Below, in pieces: positions 11,130 through 20,686 of a DNA stretch of 64,000 nucleotides. Position 1 is the first letter of the stretch. The number at the start of each line of letters is the position of its first letter. This DNA is from Hydractinia symbiolongicarpus (taxonomy: Eukaryota > Cnidaria > Hydrozoa > Anthoathecata > Hydractiniidae). Below the pieces are notes generated by a model, which saw only the letters and a program-made list of their open reading frames with translations, had not been told where the DNA came from and searched no databases. The translations under genes were made by a program, and so were the position numbers. The stretch spans positions 25,421,001 to 25,485,000 of the forward strand of contig NC_079885.1 in assembly GCF_029227915.1 (NCBI RefSeq). Direction: 5' to 3'.

Positions 11130-14100
11130 TTAATTACTGCCAGCGTTTGGTGATGCAAAAGACTGAGTATAACTGTGTATATCTTGCTCATTATGGGGTG
11201 GTATCTGTAACACTACAGGTGAGTGTGGGGATGTCATCATGCTGGAATAATACGATCCTTGCAAGTTCTGTGGAGTTGACTGTCTTTGTACTACGGGAGG
11301 AGTAGTTGTACTCAGTTGAAATGGCAAAGGTAGTAGCCCGAACTGTGCTTGGAAGATTAATTCCTGTATTTTTACTTTAGCATATTCCTTTACCCGTTTA
11401 TCAGGAATTTCTTGAAGACTCAACCCAATGTTTTGTCCAAAAAGAACATCAACGTGATTGACTTTGTCCTTTTTGGATGACAATACGGCCATAGCTTCAT
11501 TAAGCATTACGTCTTCTTTCGCTTTGCTATTATCAACCTTCCGTTTTTTATTCAACGGCTGTTTGGTTGACCGGGGAACATTATTGTCTAGTTCTATCCT
11601 TTTGGTTTCGTCTTCTCTGTAGTCAGCAAAGAATCCTTCACAATCGTCTTCCTCGTTAGAGTTGTATTCACCGTTTTCCTAAAAATATTTTTATTTTAGA
11701 CACCATCAACAGAAGAGGAATGGAAAACAATTGCTAAAGAGTATGAAGAGCGTTGGAACTTCCCGAATTGTATTGGTTCTATTGATGGCAAACATGTTGT
11801 CATAAAGCAACCTCGAAATAGCGGATCGTACTATTTCAATTATAAAAGCACTTTCAGTATTGTGCTTTTAGCTTTGGTAGATGCCAATTACAAATTCATT
11901 TATGTTGACGTTGATTGTAACGGAAGAATAAGCGACGGAGGTGTATACCGAAATAGTTCACTTTCAAAAGCCTTGGAAGGTAATCAATTGGGACATTGTG
12001 ACCACTGTCCTGGAATTTCCTGGAATGTCCTGGAATTTAGTTTTTGTCCTGGAATGTCCTGGAATGTCCTGGACTTTCCTTCTTTTTTAGAGATTGTCCT
12101 GGAATGTCCTGGAATTTAGTTTGAAGGCTGCATATTTAATTTTTAAGGATAATTAAATTCTTTTTTTTAGGCTTTCTTGCTTGATTTCTAGTTTTATCAT
12201 TGGTTTAGTATTTATTTCCCATGGTATATCTATGTTATGTTTCACTTGACCTTACCTAACAATTAAGTTTCTTATAGTTTACTTTTTATTTCTGTTTAGA
12301 ACTAGACTAAAAGAGATTACTAATGATATAATAATGCCAAGAAAATCAAAATTTTTAGACGACTGGCTAAAAGATCCGAATTACAAGACCTGGCTTTCCA
12401 AAAAAATGAAGGCTTTGGAAGATGTAAATACTGCTCGAAAGATATTTGCGTCACAAATATGGGCGAAGCAGCTATCAAAAGTCATAAAAAAAGTAAAAAA
12501 CACACTGAAAGAGAACCTGTTAATTCTTCTGTTCTCCCTTTTGTTACCGGTAACCAAAATGTAACAGATTCTTCCAAGCTAACGTACTCTTCTGAGCCAA
12601 CATCCTCTTCTGAGCCAACATCCTCTGATAAAGCAAGTTCCTCAACTAAACCCTGTCAAGGTACTTTAGATTCCATGTTTGAGAGAGATCAAATATTATT
12701 TGCAGAAATCCGCTGGGCTATGAAGGTGGTCCAGCCAAATAGCAGAAAAATTTTCTTGCGGAAGAACCAAATGTGGCTATCTCATTAACCATGGTCTTGC
12801 TCCATATTTCTTAGAAGTCTTGATGGAAGAAGTCAAGAAATCACCTACATATTCGTTATCCTTTGATGAAAGTTTAAACAAAAAACTACAAAAGGGACAA
12901 ATGGATGTTTTGGTCAGATATTGGGATAATGAGAAAGATATTTCCATAACAAGGTACATGAACTCTGAATTCATGGGTGGTGCAAATGCAGAGCAAATAC
13001 TCGAAACTTTTTTGAATGGGTCCAAATCTCTTAATCCAAAAAGTCTTATGCAAATATCTTCAGATGGACCAAATGTCAACCTAAAGTTTCTTACTTTATT
13101 TTCTGAAAAACGTGATCTTGATGAACTAGCTGGTCTAGTGAATATCGGAACATGTGGCCTGCATACTGTACATGGAAGCTTGAAAAATGGCATCAAGAAG
13201 TCTGGTTGGGAAATGGGAAAGGTGCTGAAAGCTATGTCAAAGTTGTTAGATGAATCACCTGCCAGAAGGGATCTGTACGAAAAGTTGACAGAAACAAATA
13301 TTTATCCACTGCCTTATTGTGGTCACAGGTGGTGTGAGAATGAAAACTGTGCAAATCGAGCAGACACCATATGGCCTGAATTTGTGAAGTTCATCAAACA
13401 TCTAGATGGTCTTATAAAGTCCAGACAGCCACAGGGGAAATCATTGGCAGTTCTTCAAAAAGCAGTTAAAGATCCCTTGATGCCTACAAAACTCAAGTTG
13501 GTAGAGTTCATCGCTTCAAAGCTTAACAAATTTCTGAGAGGCTTTCAAACGGATCAACCAATGGTTCCATTCCTATGTGATGTCCTTAAGGATCTTCTTA
13601 CTTCAATTATGAAAATGTTTATTCTAACAGGTAAGTTCACGAAGATCTGGTACAATATACAACAACAGAAGCTATAAATGACAGATACTATGAAAGACAA
13701 CTCACTAATACTATTTATTTAAAGGATAGAACGAGACAGATCTACAGTACGTCTACAACAACATCTACATCTACTTATGACTACATTGACTTGTGTAAAA
13801 GTTACTGTACTGGACTGGTAAATGCCGTTTGTTTATCCTTTATATATTACACTTTTCTTATTTTGCTTGAGAATTGATTATTTATTTAACACCGATCTTT
13901 CCTTACCATTTTTGATTTTTTGATTGATACCTTCAGATACCATCAAAAAGGCTGATACAACAATGAAACTTTTAAAGATCGATGTCTCGGATAAGAACAT
14001 ACATAAGCCCTCTGAAACGATTGATGTTGGTATGGGTGCACAACTCCACATCTCACAATTTCGGAGAAGCGGTGATTTTAAAGGAAGTTCCTTTCGAAAC

Positions 14101-16511
14101 TTTCATCAAGAAACTGTTCTGTTCTTATCCAGTGTGACCAGTCACATGATAGAGAAATGCCCCCTGAAACACATGATCATTCGATGCTGCAGTTCAATCA
14201 ATCCCAACAGGCTGGCCATTAGGGATGAAAGAGAAGTTTTAAAGTTAAGATTTTCCAAGATGTTAGAAAAGCTAACTTTTTTAGGGCAAGTCACCCCTAA
14301 AGTTGCTGAAGATGCTAAAGAACAGTTCTCAAAGCTCATTGATGATGTTGTACCTGAACACCAGGAAAAGTTTCTCTCATTTGAAAAGTTTGATCAAAGG
14401 CTAGATACATTCTTTGCCCAGTTTCTAAAAACAAAAGGTTTTGAGTCTTTATGGAGTATTTTTAAGCTCGTATTCTGCCTGAGTCACGGACAATCTGCTA
14501 TTGAACGAGGCTTCAAAGCAAATAAAGAATTCATTAAAGAGAACCAGTCAGAATGTTCGCTGAAATCATTAAGAATTCTGCACGATCACATGATTGCAAA
14601 AGAAGTGCGAGCACACAACATTCCAATTACAAGGGAATTAGTTAAGTCTGTCAAGTGTGCAAGATCGCGTTATGTTGAAATTAATAATGAAAAGAAGAAG
14701 TTAAAAGTGGATTCTGGAAAAGCATTGAAACGAAAGGTTATTTCAACTGAAATTGAAGAAGTGCAAAGGAAAAAACAATTCCTCCAAACCAGTATAAACA
14801 CTCTCATTAAAGATGCTGATGAATTGGCATTGAAAGCACACACAAATGCTGACTTTCAAATCCTTGGACGATCAAACGATTTACGAATGTTAGCCAACAC
14901 CAAGAAGGAACAATTTGACAAGTTGGTTCAGATGGAGCAAGCATTAATACTTCGAAAGGATTCCATTGTTTGATTGGAAAAGTATTTTGTAGTCTTATGT
15001 TGCTATTTTGTTATTGGGGTTAATTTTTGTTTGGCTAGCTAGTGTTTATTTTAGTTCAGAGATTGAATTCTTATGTTGTTACAGCTTTTAGTTTTGCGCT
15101 CAAAGAAATACATGACTTTACTTTATTTGTTGTCCTGGAATGTTCTGGAATTTTTTATTTTTTTTCAATTTTGTCCTGGAATGTTCTGGAATTTTTTATT
15201 TTTTTTCAATTTTGTCCTGAAATGTCCTGGATTTTAATTTAAAATGTCCTGGGAAAAAGGTAAAATGTCCTGGAATGTCCTGGAATGTCCTGGAATTTGA
15301 AAGTTTTTTTTGAGTGGTCACCATGTGGGAATGCCACCACCAGCAACGTTAAGTGATGATGAGAATGAATTCCCGTATGTTATGGTAGCTGATGATGCAT
15401 TTCCACTAAAGCTTAACATTATGAAACCTTACCCATTCAGAGGCATGACCAAAGAACAAAGAATTTTTAATTATAGATTAAGCAGGGCAAGGCGGATTGT
15501 AGAGAATGCAATTGGTATATTGGCTAATCGTTTTAGAATCTTTTTATCTCCTATACTTCTTTCACCAGAAAACGTCCAGAAGATTACTTTAGCAAGTTGT
15601 GTGTTGCATAATTTTTTACGGGAAAAAACTCCGTCAGGTTACACCCCTCCTGGAAGTCTTGATGTTGAGGATATTGAAAATGGAAGAGTGAATAATGGAG
15701 AGTGGAGGTCTGAATCAAGTGAAGCTTTGCGTTCAATAAGAGTTACTGGAACCAATAACTATAAACCTGACGCTAAAGCTGTACGAGATTAATTCTGTGA
15801 CTACTTTAATACAGTTGGAACAGTCCCATGGCAAGACAATTTCATTTAGATAAGTATATTATAAAAAGCAAATAAAAATACACTTGCCAGAGAGGATGTT
15901 GTTTTTCTTGGAATGATTGTGTCCAGTAAAAATGCCATACATTGAAAATAAGGCCACTTTGACTCGTAAATTTCATCTCTACCCGCTCCACTTTTTGGTA
16001 TTGATTTTTGGAGTTCTTTTGAATAATAACTTCGTAGAGTATTTATCTTTCTTTTCACATCACCCTCTAAATAATAAAATATGTATGTTTTATTATTGTT
16101 AGCTTTATAAATACGCATATATATACATGCAAATCAGAGTCAATAAAAATTGCAACAATTTACTACTAAAAATACTAATAAAAGTTACATAAAGTTGCTA
16201 ATAAAAGTTTTTTGTTTCTATAAATAATACAGTATAATTCTTAAGTTTTTAATAACAAAATAACATTCATTATGGTATTCAATCCACGAATATATAATGA
16301 TATAAATAAGGTTATTTTGATATGCTTTTGTATCGAGAATGTAAAAGTACAAACCTTCCATGGTGCATTTTCCCATCAAAATTCTAGTACTTTTAGCCTT
16401 TGCATCTTTGTTTTTATAAACTGTCAAAGTTACGTTCCACAGACTTTCTTCTTCTCTCCATGCACTTATAAAATTCTCAGTTGATTCCGTTTTCTGCGCT
16501 TTAGTTCCCAT
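11130..16511 (-). CDS. Harbinger-associated MADF-type DNA-binding protein
   Basis: Three minus-strand exons join in frame: 16511-16355, 16066-15888 and 11678-11130, giving about 294 residues. Exons 1-2 form a MADF (Myb/SANT-like) domain: FISAWREEESLWNVTLTVY at residues ~13-31, then KRKINTLRSYYSKEL and ESKWPYFQCMAFLLDTI, the usual MADF end. Exon 3 has an acidic stretch (SNEEDDCEGFFADYREDE), a basic patch (NKKRKVDNSKAKED) and a BESS-like tail (LFGQNIGLSLQEIP). Such proteins partner the Harbinger nuclease for nuclear import and terminal-repeat binding in studied members. Intron 1 is GT-AG. Intron 2 fits frame only with a GC donor (CTG then GCAAGT). Intron 2 contains nuclease exon 2 on the other strand plus the whole hAT-like insertion, so it has grown to about 4.2 kb. 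The coding exons themselves are intact. Confidence 0.8.
12007..12118. repeat. Left subterminal TGTCCTGGAAT repeats of the hAT-like element
   Basis: About seven copies of TGTCCTGGAAT or close variants lie within the first ~125 bp of the element, several directly adjacent, spaced by TTTAGTTT-type linkers. The same motif in the same orientation is repeated near the other end. Subterminal repeat clusters are known transposase-binding sites in hAT elements, so that role is a reasonable inference. Confidence 0.75.
12334..14973 (+). pseudogene. hAT-like transposase, N-terminal part damaged
   Basis: The protein opens with MPRKSKFLDDWLKDPNYKTW at 12334. A BED-type zinc finger should follow, but only its second half is readable (DICVTNMGEAAIKSHKKSKK, in another frame); a deletion near 12,438 removed the first Cys pair. 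A second deletion or shift near 12,735 breaks the frame between KVVQ and IAEKFSCGRTKCGYLINHG. From there the main domain is open: YSLSFDESLN (probable first Asp), MQISSDGPNVNLKFL (second Asp), CGLHTVHGSLKNG (the hAT C-x-x-H region), and a GT-AG intron at 13631-13936 joining MFILT to DTIKKADTTMK. The second exon ends at 14973 and includes GQSAIERGFKANKEF, the hAT C-terminal Glu region. The family assignment rests on motif order. Two N-terminal lesions make it non-autonomous as it stands. Confidence 0.78.
15134..15297. repeat. Right subterminal TGTCCTGGAAT repeats of the hAT-like element
   Basis: At least eight TGTCCTGGAAT-like units, including two longer 48-bp duplications with an ATTTTTTATTTTTTTTCAAT spacer around 15,133-15,228 and three immediately adjacent units at 15,266-15,297. 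The units face the same way as those at the left end, so relative to the inverted termini the array is not itself inverted. Confidence 0.72.
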
Positions 16512-16750
16512 CTTGAATATTATTCTTGTAATATATTAAAAATGTTTACTATCTTCTATACTCCTTCTGTTTATACAGAATAACTGAAATATACTCAAAA
16601 AACTCAATGGCGTCATAGTAAAACAATTCCGTCTAGCAATTTCTATGCAGAAGTTCATCATTTTAAAATGATAAACTTCAAACATGTTTAAATGATCATT
16701 TTAAAATGATCATTTAAAATGACTGGTGTTTTTCGTCATTTTTTGTGAAA

Positions 16751-16804
16751 ACACGGTCAGTTTAAAATGATCATTTTAAAATGATCATTTTAAACTGACC
16801 GTGT
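16751..16804. repeat. 54-bp perfect palindrome at the right Harbinger terminus
   Basis: The sequence from ACACGGTCAGTTTAAAATGA to its reverse complement ending at 16804 reads identically on both strands. It contains three overlapping TCATTTTAAAATGA-type units and duplicates the outer part of the terminal inverted repeat in inverted orientation. The left end of the element does not have this full palindrome, so the right terminus was probably rearranged, for example by a fold-back duplication. Confidence 0.85.
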
Positions 16805-17343
16805 ATTTCAGCCTTTAGTCTATAATTTTGACCTCGGGTAATATTTTTCGGTATAGATAGACAAAATAATTTATATTGTATTAATATATTATTTCTTAAA
16901 AATAAAATGACTGAAGATAAACAAGCAATGCAATAAATTAACAAAAATTAACAAATAAACTTCACATTTTTTTGTTTGAAAATATTATAAATGTAACTTT
17001 ATAAGAAACATGAAAAATCAATGAACACGGGTTTCATGGTGTGTTAAAAAGAATAATATTTTATTTTTGATTGCCACCTTTCGTCTTCTGTACACGAAAC
17101 TTGGAAAACGTCCAGCTAATTGCATAAAGTGAGAGCGTATTAGTGCGCGGAGTAACCTCCAATCATTTCTCACATCTAAAAATATTTAATTGACCCATGT
17201 CCATACCCGTTTTCGTTCCGCGATATATGCATGCAAAAATGCAGTATCAACAAAATGTTGACTCTTACAGCTTTTAACCATGAATGTAGACATAAAGGAG
17301 GAGATTATACTCTTTTGTTTCTTCTGAAATCATCTGTGATGCG

Positions 17344-18270
17344 CAACCTTGTCCCCAGGGTCTTGTGGCCCCTGAGCCATTATTATGGAGTGGCCAACAA
17401 TGACCCTGGAACAGGTCACGTGATACAAAAATGCCCAGATGAAATTCCAAAAATAATGAGATGCAAATTCGGCGCACGCCTTAAAAGCAAGATTTAGAAA
17501 TGCCGGGCAAAAAAAAGACAGCGTAAAAGAAACTTTTTTGTCAATAAAAGAAAAATTGTCAGAATATTACTGACTTGACTCTATTAACTCTACTATTGAC
17601 TCTATTTGGCTCAGCTTGATTGTTTAAAGTTTGTCTCCATTAAAATTCATGAGGTACCCAGCTAACGTGACATCCTGGGACAGCTTTACTTAACCACATA
17701 TTTATAAACGACATATTCAATGGCAATTATTTTCCAGTTTGGTGATTTTGTTAACAACATGTTAGAAATTGTAAAAAAAGAGGGTATTAATTTTAAAAAT
17801 GTTATTTGTACTTGGGCACGATATGTGTGGTGGAGCATAATCAATCGCTGGCCTAAAATATAATAATAGGACCTTTGATGTTTTCACAGTGTGGTAAATT
17901 GGCTTTAAAAGAATTAATTTGTTAAAAAAACTTTACTTGTTTGTTCTTAAGTGGTCCAGATTTAAAAATTTTGTTACAAAACCCTTATCAGCCTCATTTA
18001 AATTGCTCAAATTCTGAAACCGAAAGTATAGCTAATACAAAATCATTCCTTAAGTCTATCCTTAAGTATATAGGTGAATATGAATAAAATTTGTGATATG
18101 ACAAATTTGTGAGACCTTTCTTCATTGAAAAGACAATGCCAAAAAAGCGCAACACAGATTACTTTTTAGTGCCTCACTTAATATACATTCTACGGCACTG
18201 GTTAGTACATCAAGTATCATATTTACCTACTTTATACACGAGTTTAAATGTTTATGTTTTAAAAAATTCT
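17344..18270 (+). repeat. Dispersed repeat family, copy A
   Basis: Starts at CAACCTTGTCCCCAGGGTCT and stays alignable by eye with the copy at 27,067-28,600: GGTCTTGTGGCCCC, GGCCAACAATGACCCTGG, GTCACGTGATACAAAAATGC, then CACATATTTATAAACGACAT, and later GGTCCAGATTTA and ACAAAACCCTTATCAGCCTC. Same orientation as copy B but about 600 bp shorter. No coding capacity; the frame at 17231-17497 has no domain. It is a non-autonomous mobile element or an old segmental copy. Confidence 0.72.
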
Positions 18271-19549
18271 TATATGCTTATAAGCTTGTGTATGTCAGTA
18301 CACGACACGTAAATTACGGGTCACTTTCTTATGACGTGGCGTTAGAAATTTACCAGAAAAAAAGGAAGCCGCCAAACGAGAAAGCAGGGGTTCGTTTGTC
18401 GTATATGCTACAGCGCCGTTCGCGGTCGTAATGTGTTAAATATTTAATTTCACCCTCGGTTTATCATGCGCGTGCCGTATCTCACGGAAACAAGTTGTTT
18501 ATCAACTGAAAAAAGAAACCCGAAGCGATCTTTTGTACTCATTTAATTAAAATTAAACCTGAAAAAGTTATTTCAAACAAAGCATTCCAATGTTTACTCC
18601 TCATCAGGTTAGCTTAAAGTTTATTTGTTCTTCTATATTTTCCATTTTTTTGTTATGGCACCGAGGTTGCTTACTTTTATAACAAATCTTTCGGATTCGA
18701 ATATGAATGTAATGCACCTTCCCGAATTTCATAAATTATATTAATTATGACGTCATCCAAAATTTTATAATGGTTTTGTGCTCTTCAAATAAGGAGATTC
18801 AGATAGGTTTTTAGAGCAATAAAATATTCTGGTTGGATTTTATTTAGATTTGAAGAAAGTAATTATTTTAAAAACGAGGCTATTCTTGAAAAGCTCGGCA
18901 ATATGAAGGGTTTGACCGTAACTTTCAGCTCGGAATTGAGGCAATTAACGAACAGAAATATTTACGAAATTAGGTAATTTGTTCTACCTTTTGCTAAAGA
19001 ACTTAGGGATAAGAATCAATTTTTAATATCGACCTCTTTCATTAAGTTATAATTTCAATTAAGGCATAATTATGAAATTCGGGAAAGGTCTATTCGAATC
19101 TAAAATGTGAAAAACAAACTGTTGTTGTCGAACGAAATTACTGTTGTTAGTTAGAAAAATCTTTTTGAGGAAAATAAAAATGTACGATGATATAACATCA
19201 CAAAGAGAATTGATTGAAAATGTATCAAACAATTGTATACGCTTCCAATTTCATCTCTTTGGGATGAAGCGAAGTTTAGTAATCGCAGTAAAAAACAAAA
19301 GTGACTAAAAGCTAGCAAGCGACCTACTGAGAACGTGAAAGAAAAAGCGGATGTGTTGTTTAAATTATCTGGTGAGAAAATGAATTTAGGTGTATAACAA
19401 ATTTTTAACCATCTTAACTTTCGGAGCTAAGTTTTTCCTTAAACATAAAATTCCTTGTGGCGCCTTGAGCAGAAAAATATTTCCTTTAAGCACTTTGGCC
19501 CACATGTGCCCTTATGATGGAACAGAATTTTCCATTAGCTAAAGCGAGT
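18271..19549. other. Non-coding stretch, no gene recognised
   Basis: AT-rich DNA with some CpG-containing phrases around 18,340-18,490 (for example CAGCGCCGTTCGCGGTCG). No frame with recognisable family features and no clear repeat structure by eye. Confidence 0.4.
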
Positions 19550-20112
19550 TATAGCAAGTTTTAGAATACCATTGATCTACACAAGAATGAGAACCAACAA
19601 GCCAACGACCAATTTATCAGATTATCTAGAATAAATCCACCAACGAGCCAACGATCCAACGACTACTTCCTAGTCCTCGTTCCCTCCTACGTGTGGTAGT
19701 CCCCAAGCTACCGCGGAAGAATACAACACGAAATCACTAAGCATAACGTTCGATGAATTATTATGTATTCTCCTAGTACAAATTCATTCAGCGTCTGGGT
19801 TAGGGTTAGGGTTATTTTTTAAGCTTTTATTGTTGTCTGCCGATAAATGGTGGTCCCCTGCCAGGGTTAGGGGGTTAGGGTTAGGAGTTAAGGTTAGGGT
19901 TAGGGCTCGTTGGCTGTGTTGGTTCGTTGGCTCCTCGGCTATGTTGGTTTGTTGGCTATGTTGTTTTGTTGACTATGTTGCCTTGTTGGCTAATTGGTTC
20001 GTTCGGTCGTTGGCTATGTTAGTTCTTTAATTCGTTGGTTCTTTGGCTCGTTGGCACGTTGAATCGTTGACCACAAATTAAAAAGCTGCGACGGTATTCT
20101 AAAGTTGCTCCA
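19550..20112. mobile_element. Inverted-repeat element containing telomere-like repeats
   Basis: Imperfect inverted arms AGCAAGTTTTAGAATACC (19552-19570) and GGTATTCTAAAGTTGCTCC (20093-20111) bound a ~560-bp segment. Next to the left arm is a run of CCAACAAGCCAACGA-type units, and next to the right arm a long run of their complement (CGTTGGCTATGTTGGTT-type units), so the arms extend as degenerate inverted arrays. The centre holds TTAGGG-like repeats. This looks like a fold-back or MITE-type element; no target duplication was identified with certainty. Confidence 0.5.
19797..19908 (+). repeat. Interstitial telomere-like TTAGGG repeats
   Basis: Short runs of GGGTTAGGGTTAGGG at 19,798-19,815 and again at about 19,863-19,906, with interruptions (GGGGGTTAGGG, GGAGTTAAGG). 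TTAGGG is the animal telomere unit. The small copy number and location within an inverted-repeat element argue for an interstitial insertion and not a chromosome end. Confidence 0.8.
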
Positions 20113-20342
20113 AGACATATATATTTTCAGGCTATAGTCATGGTAAGAGCATATTAAAATAATGAGCATAGTATTTGAAAAAAATTAAGAACATGGAGGT
20201 TAAAACGAAAACACACTATTCCAAAAAAAACAGCGTTTATATCCTGAAGAAGAATTTATATAAACTGTAAAAAGAAATTTTCCGTTGTTACTGTTTTCTA
20301 CACTAAAGACTGGTGATTCACTGTTAATGTCATTATTCTAAA

Positions 20343-20513
20343 CTAGTCGTTGCCCGTTGAAAAATCCACGGGTTTCGTCCTTTATATTTACTCGTCGCAA
20401 CAAACTGGATAAAAAATCCATTGCATTTTATATTCGTGTTACTGTAACATAATTTTCTAACTCAGCAGGGGGTCTGCGCAGAGACAGACAGACGACAGCT
20501 ATTATTGTAGAGA
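20343..20513 (-). mobile_element. Non-autonomous Helitron-like unit 1 (tandem)
   Basis: Read on the minus strand the unit begins TCTCTACAATAATAGC and ends with a hairpin (CCCGTGGA, TTTT, TCAACGGG, one stem mismatch), six bases CAACGA, and CTAG, followed by T. A 5' TC, a 3' hairpin shortly before CTRR, and insertion between A and T are the Helitron hallmarks. It abuts the next unit with no spacer. About 171 bp and no Rep/helicase coding. Confidence 0.75.
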
Positions 20514-20686
20514 CTAGTCGTTGCCCGTGGAACAATCCACGGGTTCGGCCGTCTTTTATATTTACCTGCCGCAACAAAGCAGATAAAAATATATCGCATT
20601 TGATATTTGTGTTTCCGTAACATCATTTTCTAACTCAGCGGGGGGTCCGCGCAGAGACAGACAGACGACGGCTATTATTATAGAGA
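20514..20686 (-). mobile_element. Non-autonomous Helitron-like unit 2 (tandem)
   Basis: Same family as unit 1: minus-strand TCTCTATAATAATAGCCGTC start, a CGTCTGTCTGTCTCTGCGCG block, and a perfect 8-bp stem CCCGTGGA/TCCACGGG with loop TTGT, then CAACGA and CTAG. The base before TC on the minus strand is A. Its 3' CTAG directly touches the 5' TC of unit 1, so the pair is a head-to-tail dimer. Confidence 0.78.

Larger units (their letters stand above)
11994..15325. mobile_element. hAT-like DNA transposon nested in the Harbinger nuclease exon
   Basis: The ends are CATTGTGACCACT on the left and AGTGGTCACCATG on the right, a 13-bp inverted repeat with one mismatch. They are flanked by identical 5-bp direct repeats TGGGA at 11989-11993 and 15326-15330. 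Removing the element and one TGGGA restores the nuclease frame exactly (GNQLG joined to MPPPATL), which confirms the boundaries. Just inside both ends lie tandem TGTCCTGGAAT repeats. The element carries one hAT-like transposase gene in the plus direction, damaged near its 5' end. A 5-bp duplication is shorter than the common 8 bp of hAT but occurs in some hAT groups. Confidence 0.88.
10631..15792 (+). pseudogene. PIF/Harbinger DDE nuclease, split by a nested transposon
   Basis: Exon 1 is 10631-11068 (146 codons), ending at a donor AAAG/GTAATA. Exon 2 starts at 11700 after TTTTAG, in the same phase, and runs to 11993 where the hAT-like element begins. Coding resumes at 15331 and stops at 15792. 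Ignoring the insertion and one copy of the target duplication, the protein is about 397 residues, normal for HARBI1-like nucleases. The catalytic triad is visible: Asp in CIGSIDGKH (~175), Asp in VMVADDAFPL (~265) and Glu in RRIVENAIGILANRFR (~302). No other stop or frameshift is present, so the nuclease was probably intact until the insertion. Exon 3 of the partner gene lies antisense inside this gene's intron. As the sequence stands it reads into transposon DNA and cannot give a full nuclease unless the insert is removed. Confidence 0.9.
10495..16814. mobile_element. PIF/Harbinger DNA transposon, nearly complete, with nested insertion
   Basis: The left end (from AGGCTGAAATACACGGTCAG) and the right end (reverse complement of the same sequence ending at 16,814) form terminal inverted repeats of about 40 bp before the AT-rich palindromic motif takes over. 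The flanking trinucleotides are TCA on the left and TTA on the right, close to the TWA target duplication typical of PIF/Harbinger. The palindrome TCATTTTAAAATGA recurs several times just inside both ends and may be a transposase-binding motif. The element carries the two genes expected of the superfamily, a DDE nuclease (plus strand) and a MADF-type DNA-binding protein (minus strand), transcribed toward each other from opposite ends. It is interrupted by a 3.3-kb hAT-like element at 11,994-15,325. Without that insertion it would be about 3 kb. Confidence 0.88.

Noticed and set aside
19797-19908. A true chromosome end
   Set aside because: The TTAGGG-like tract is short, degenerate and has ordinary sequence on both sides.
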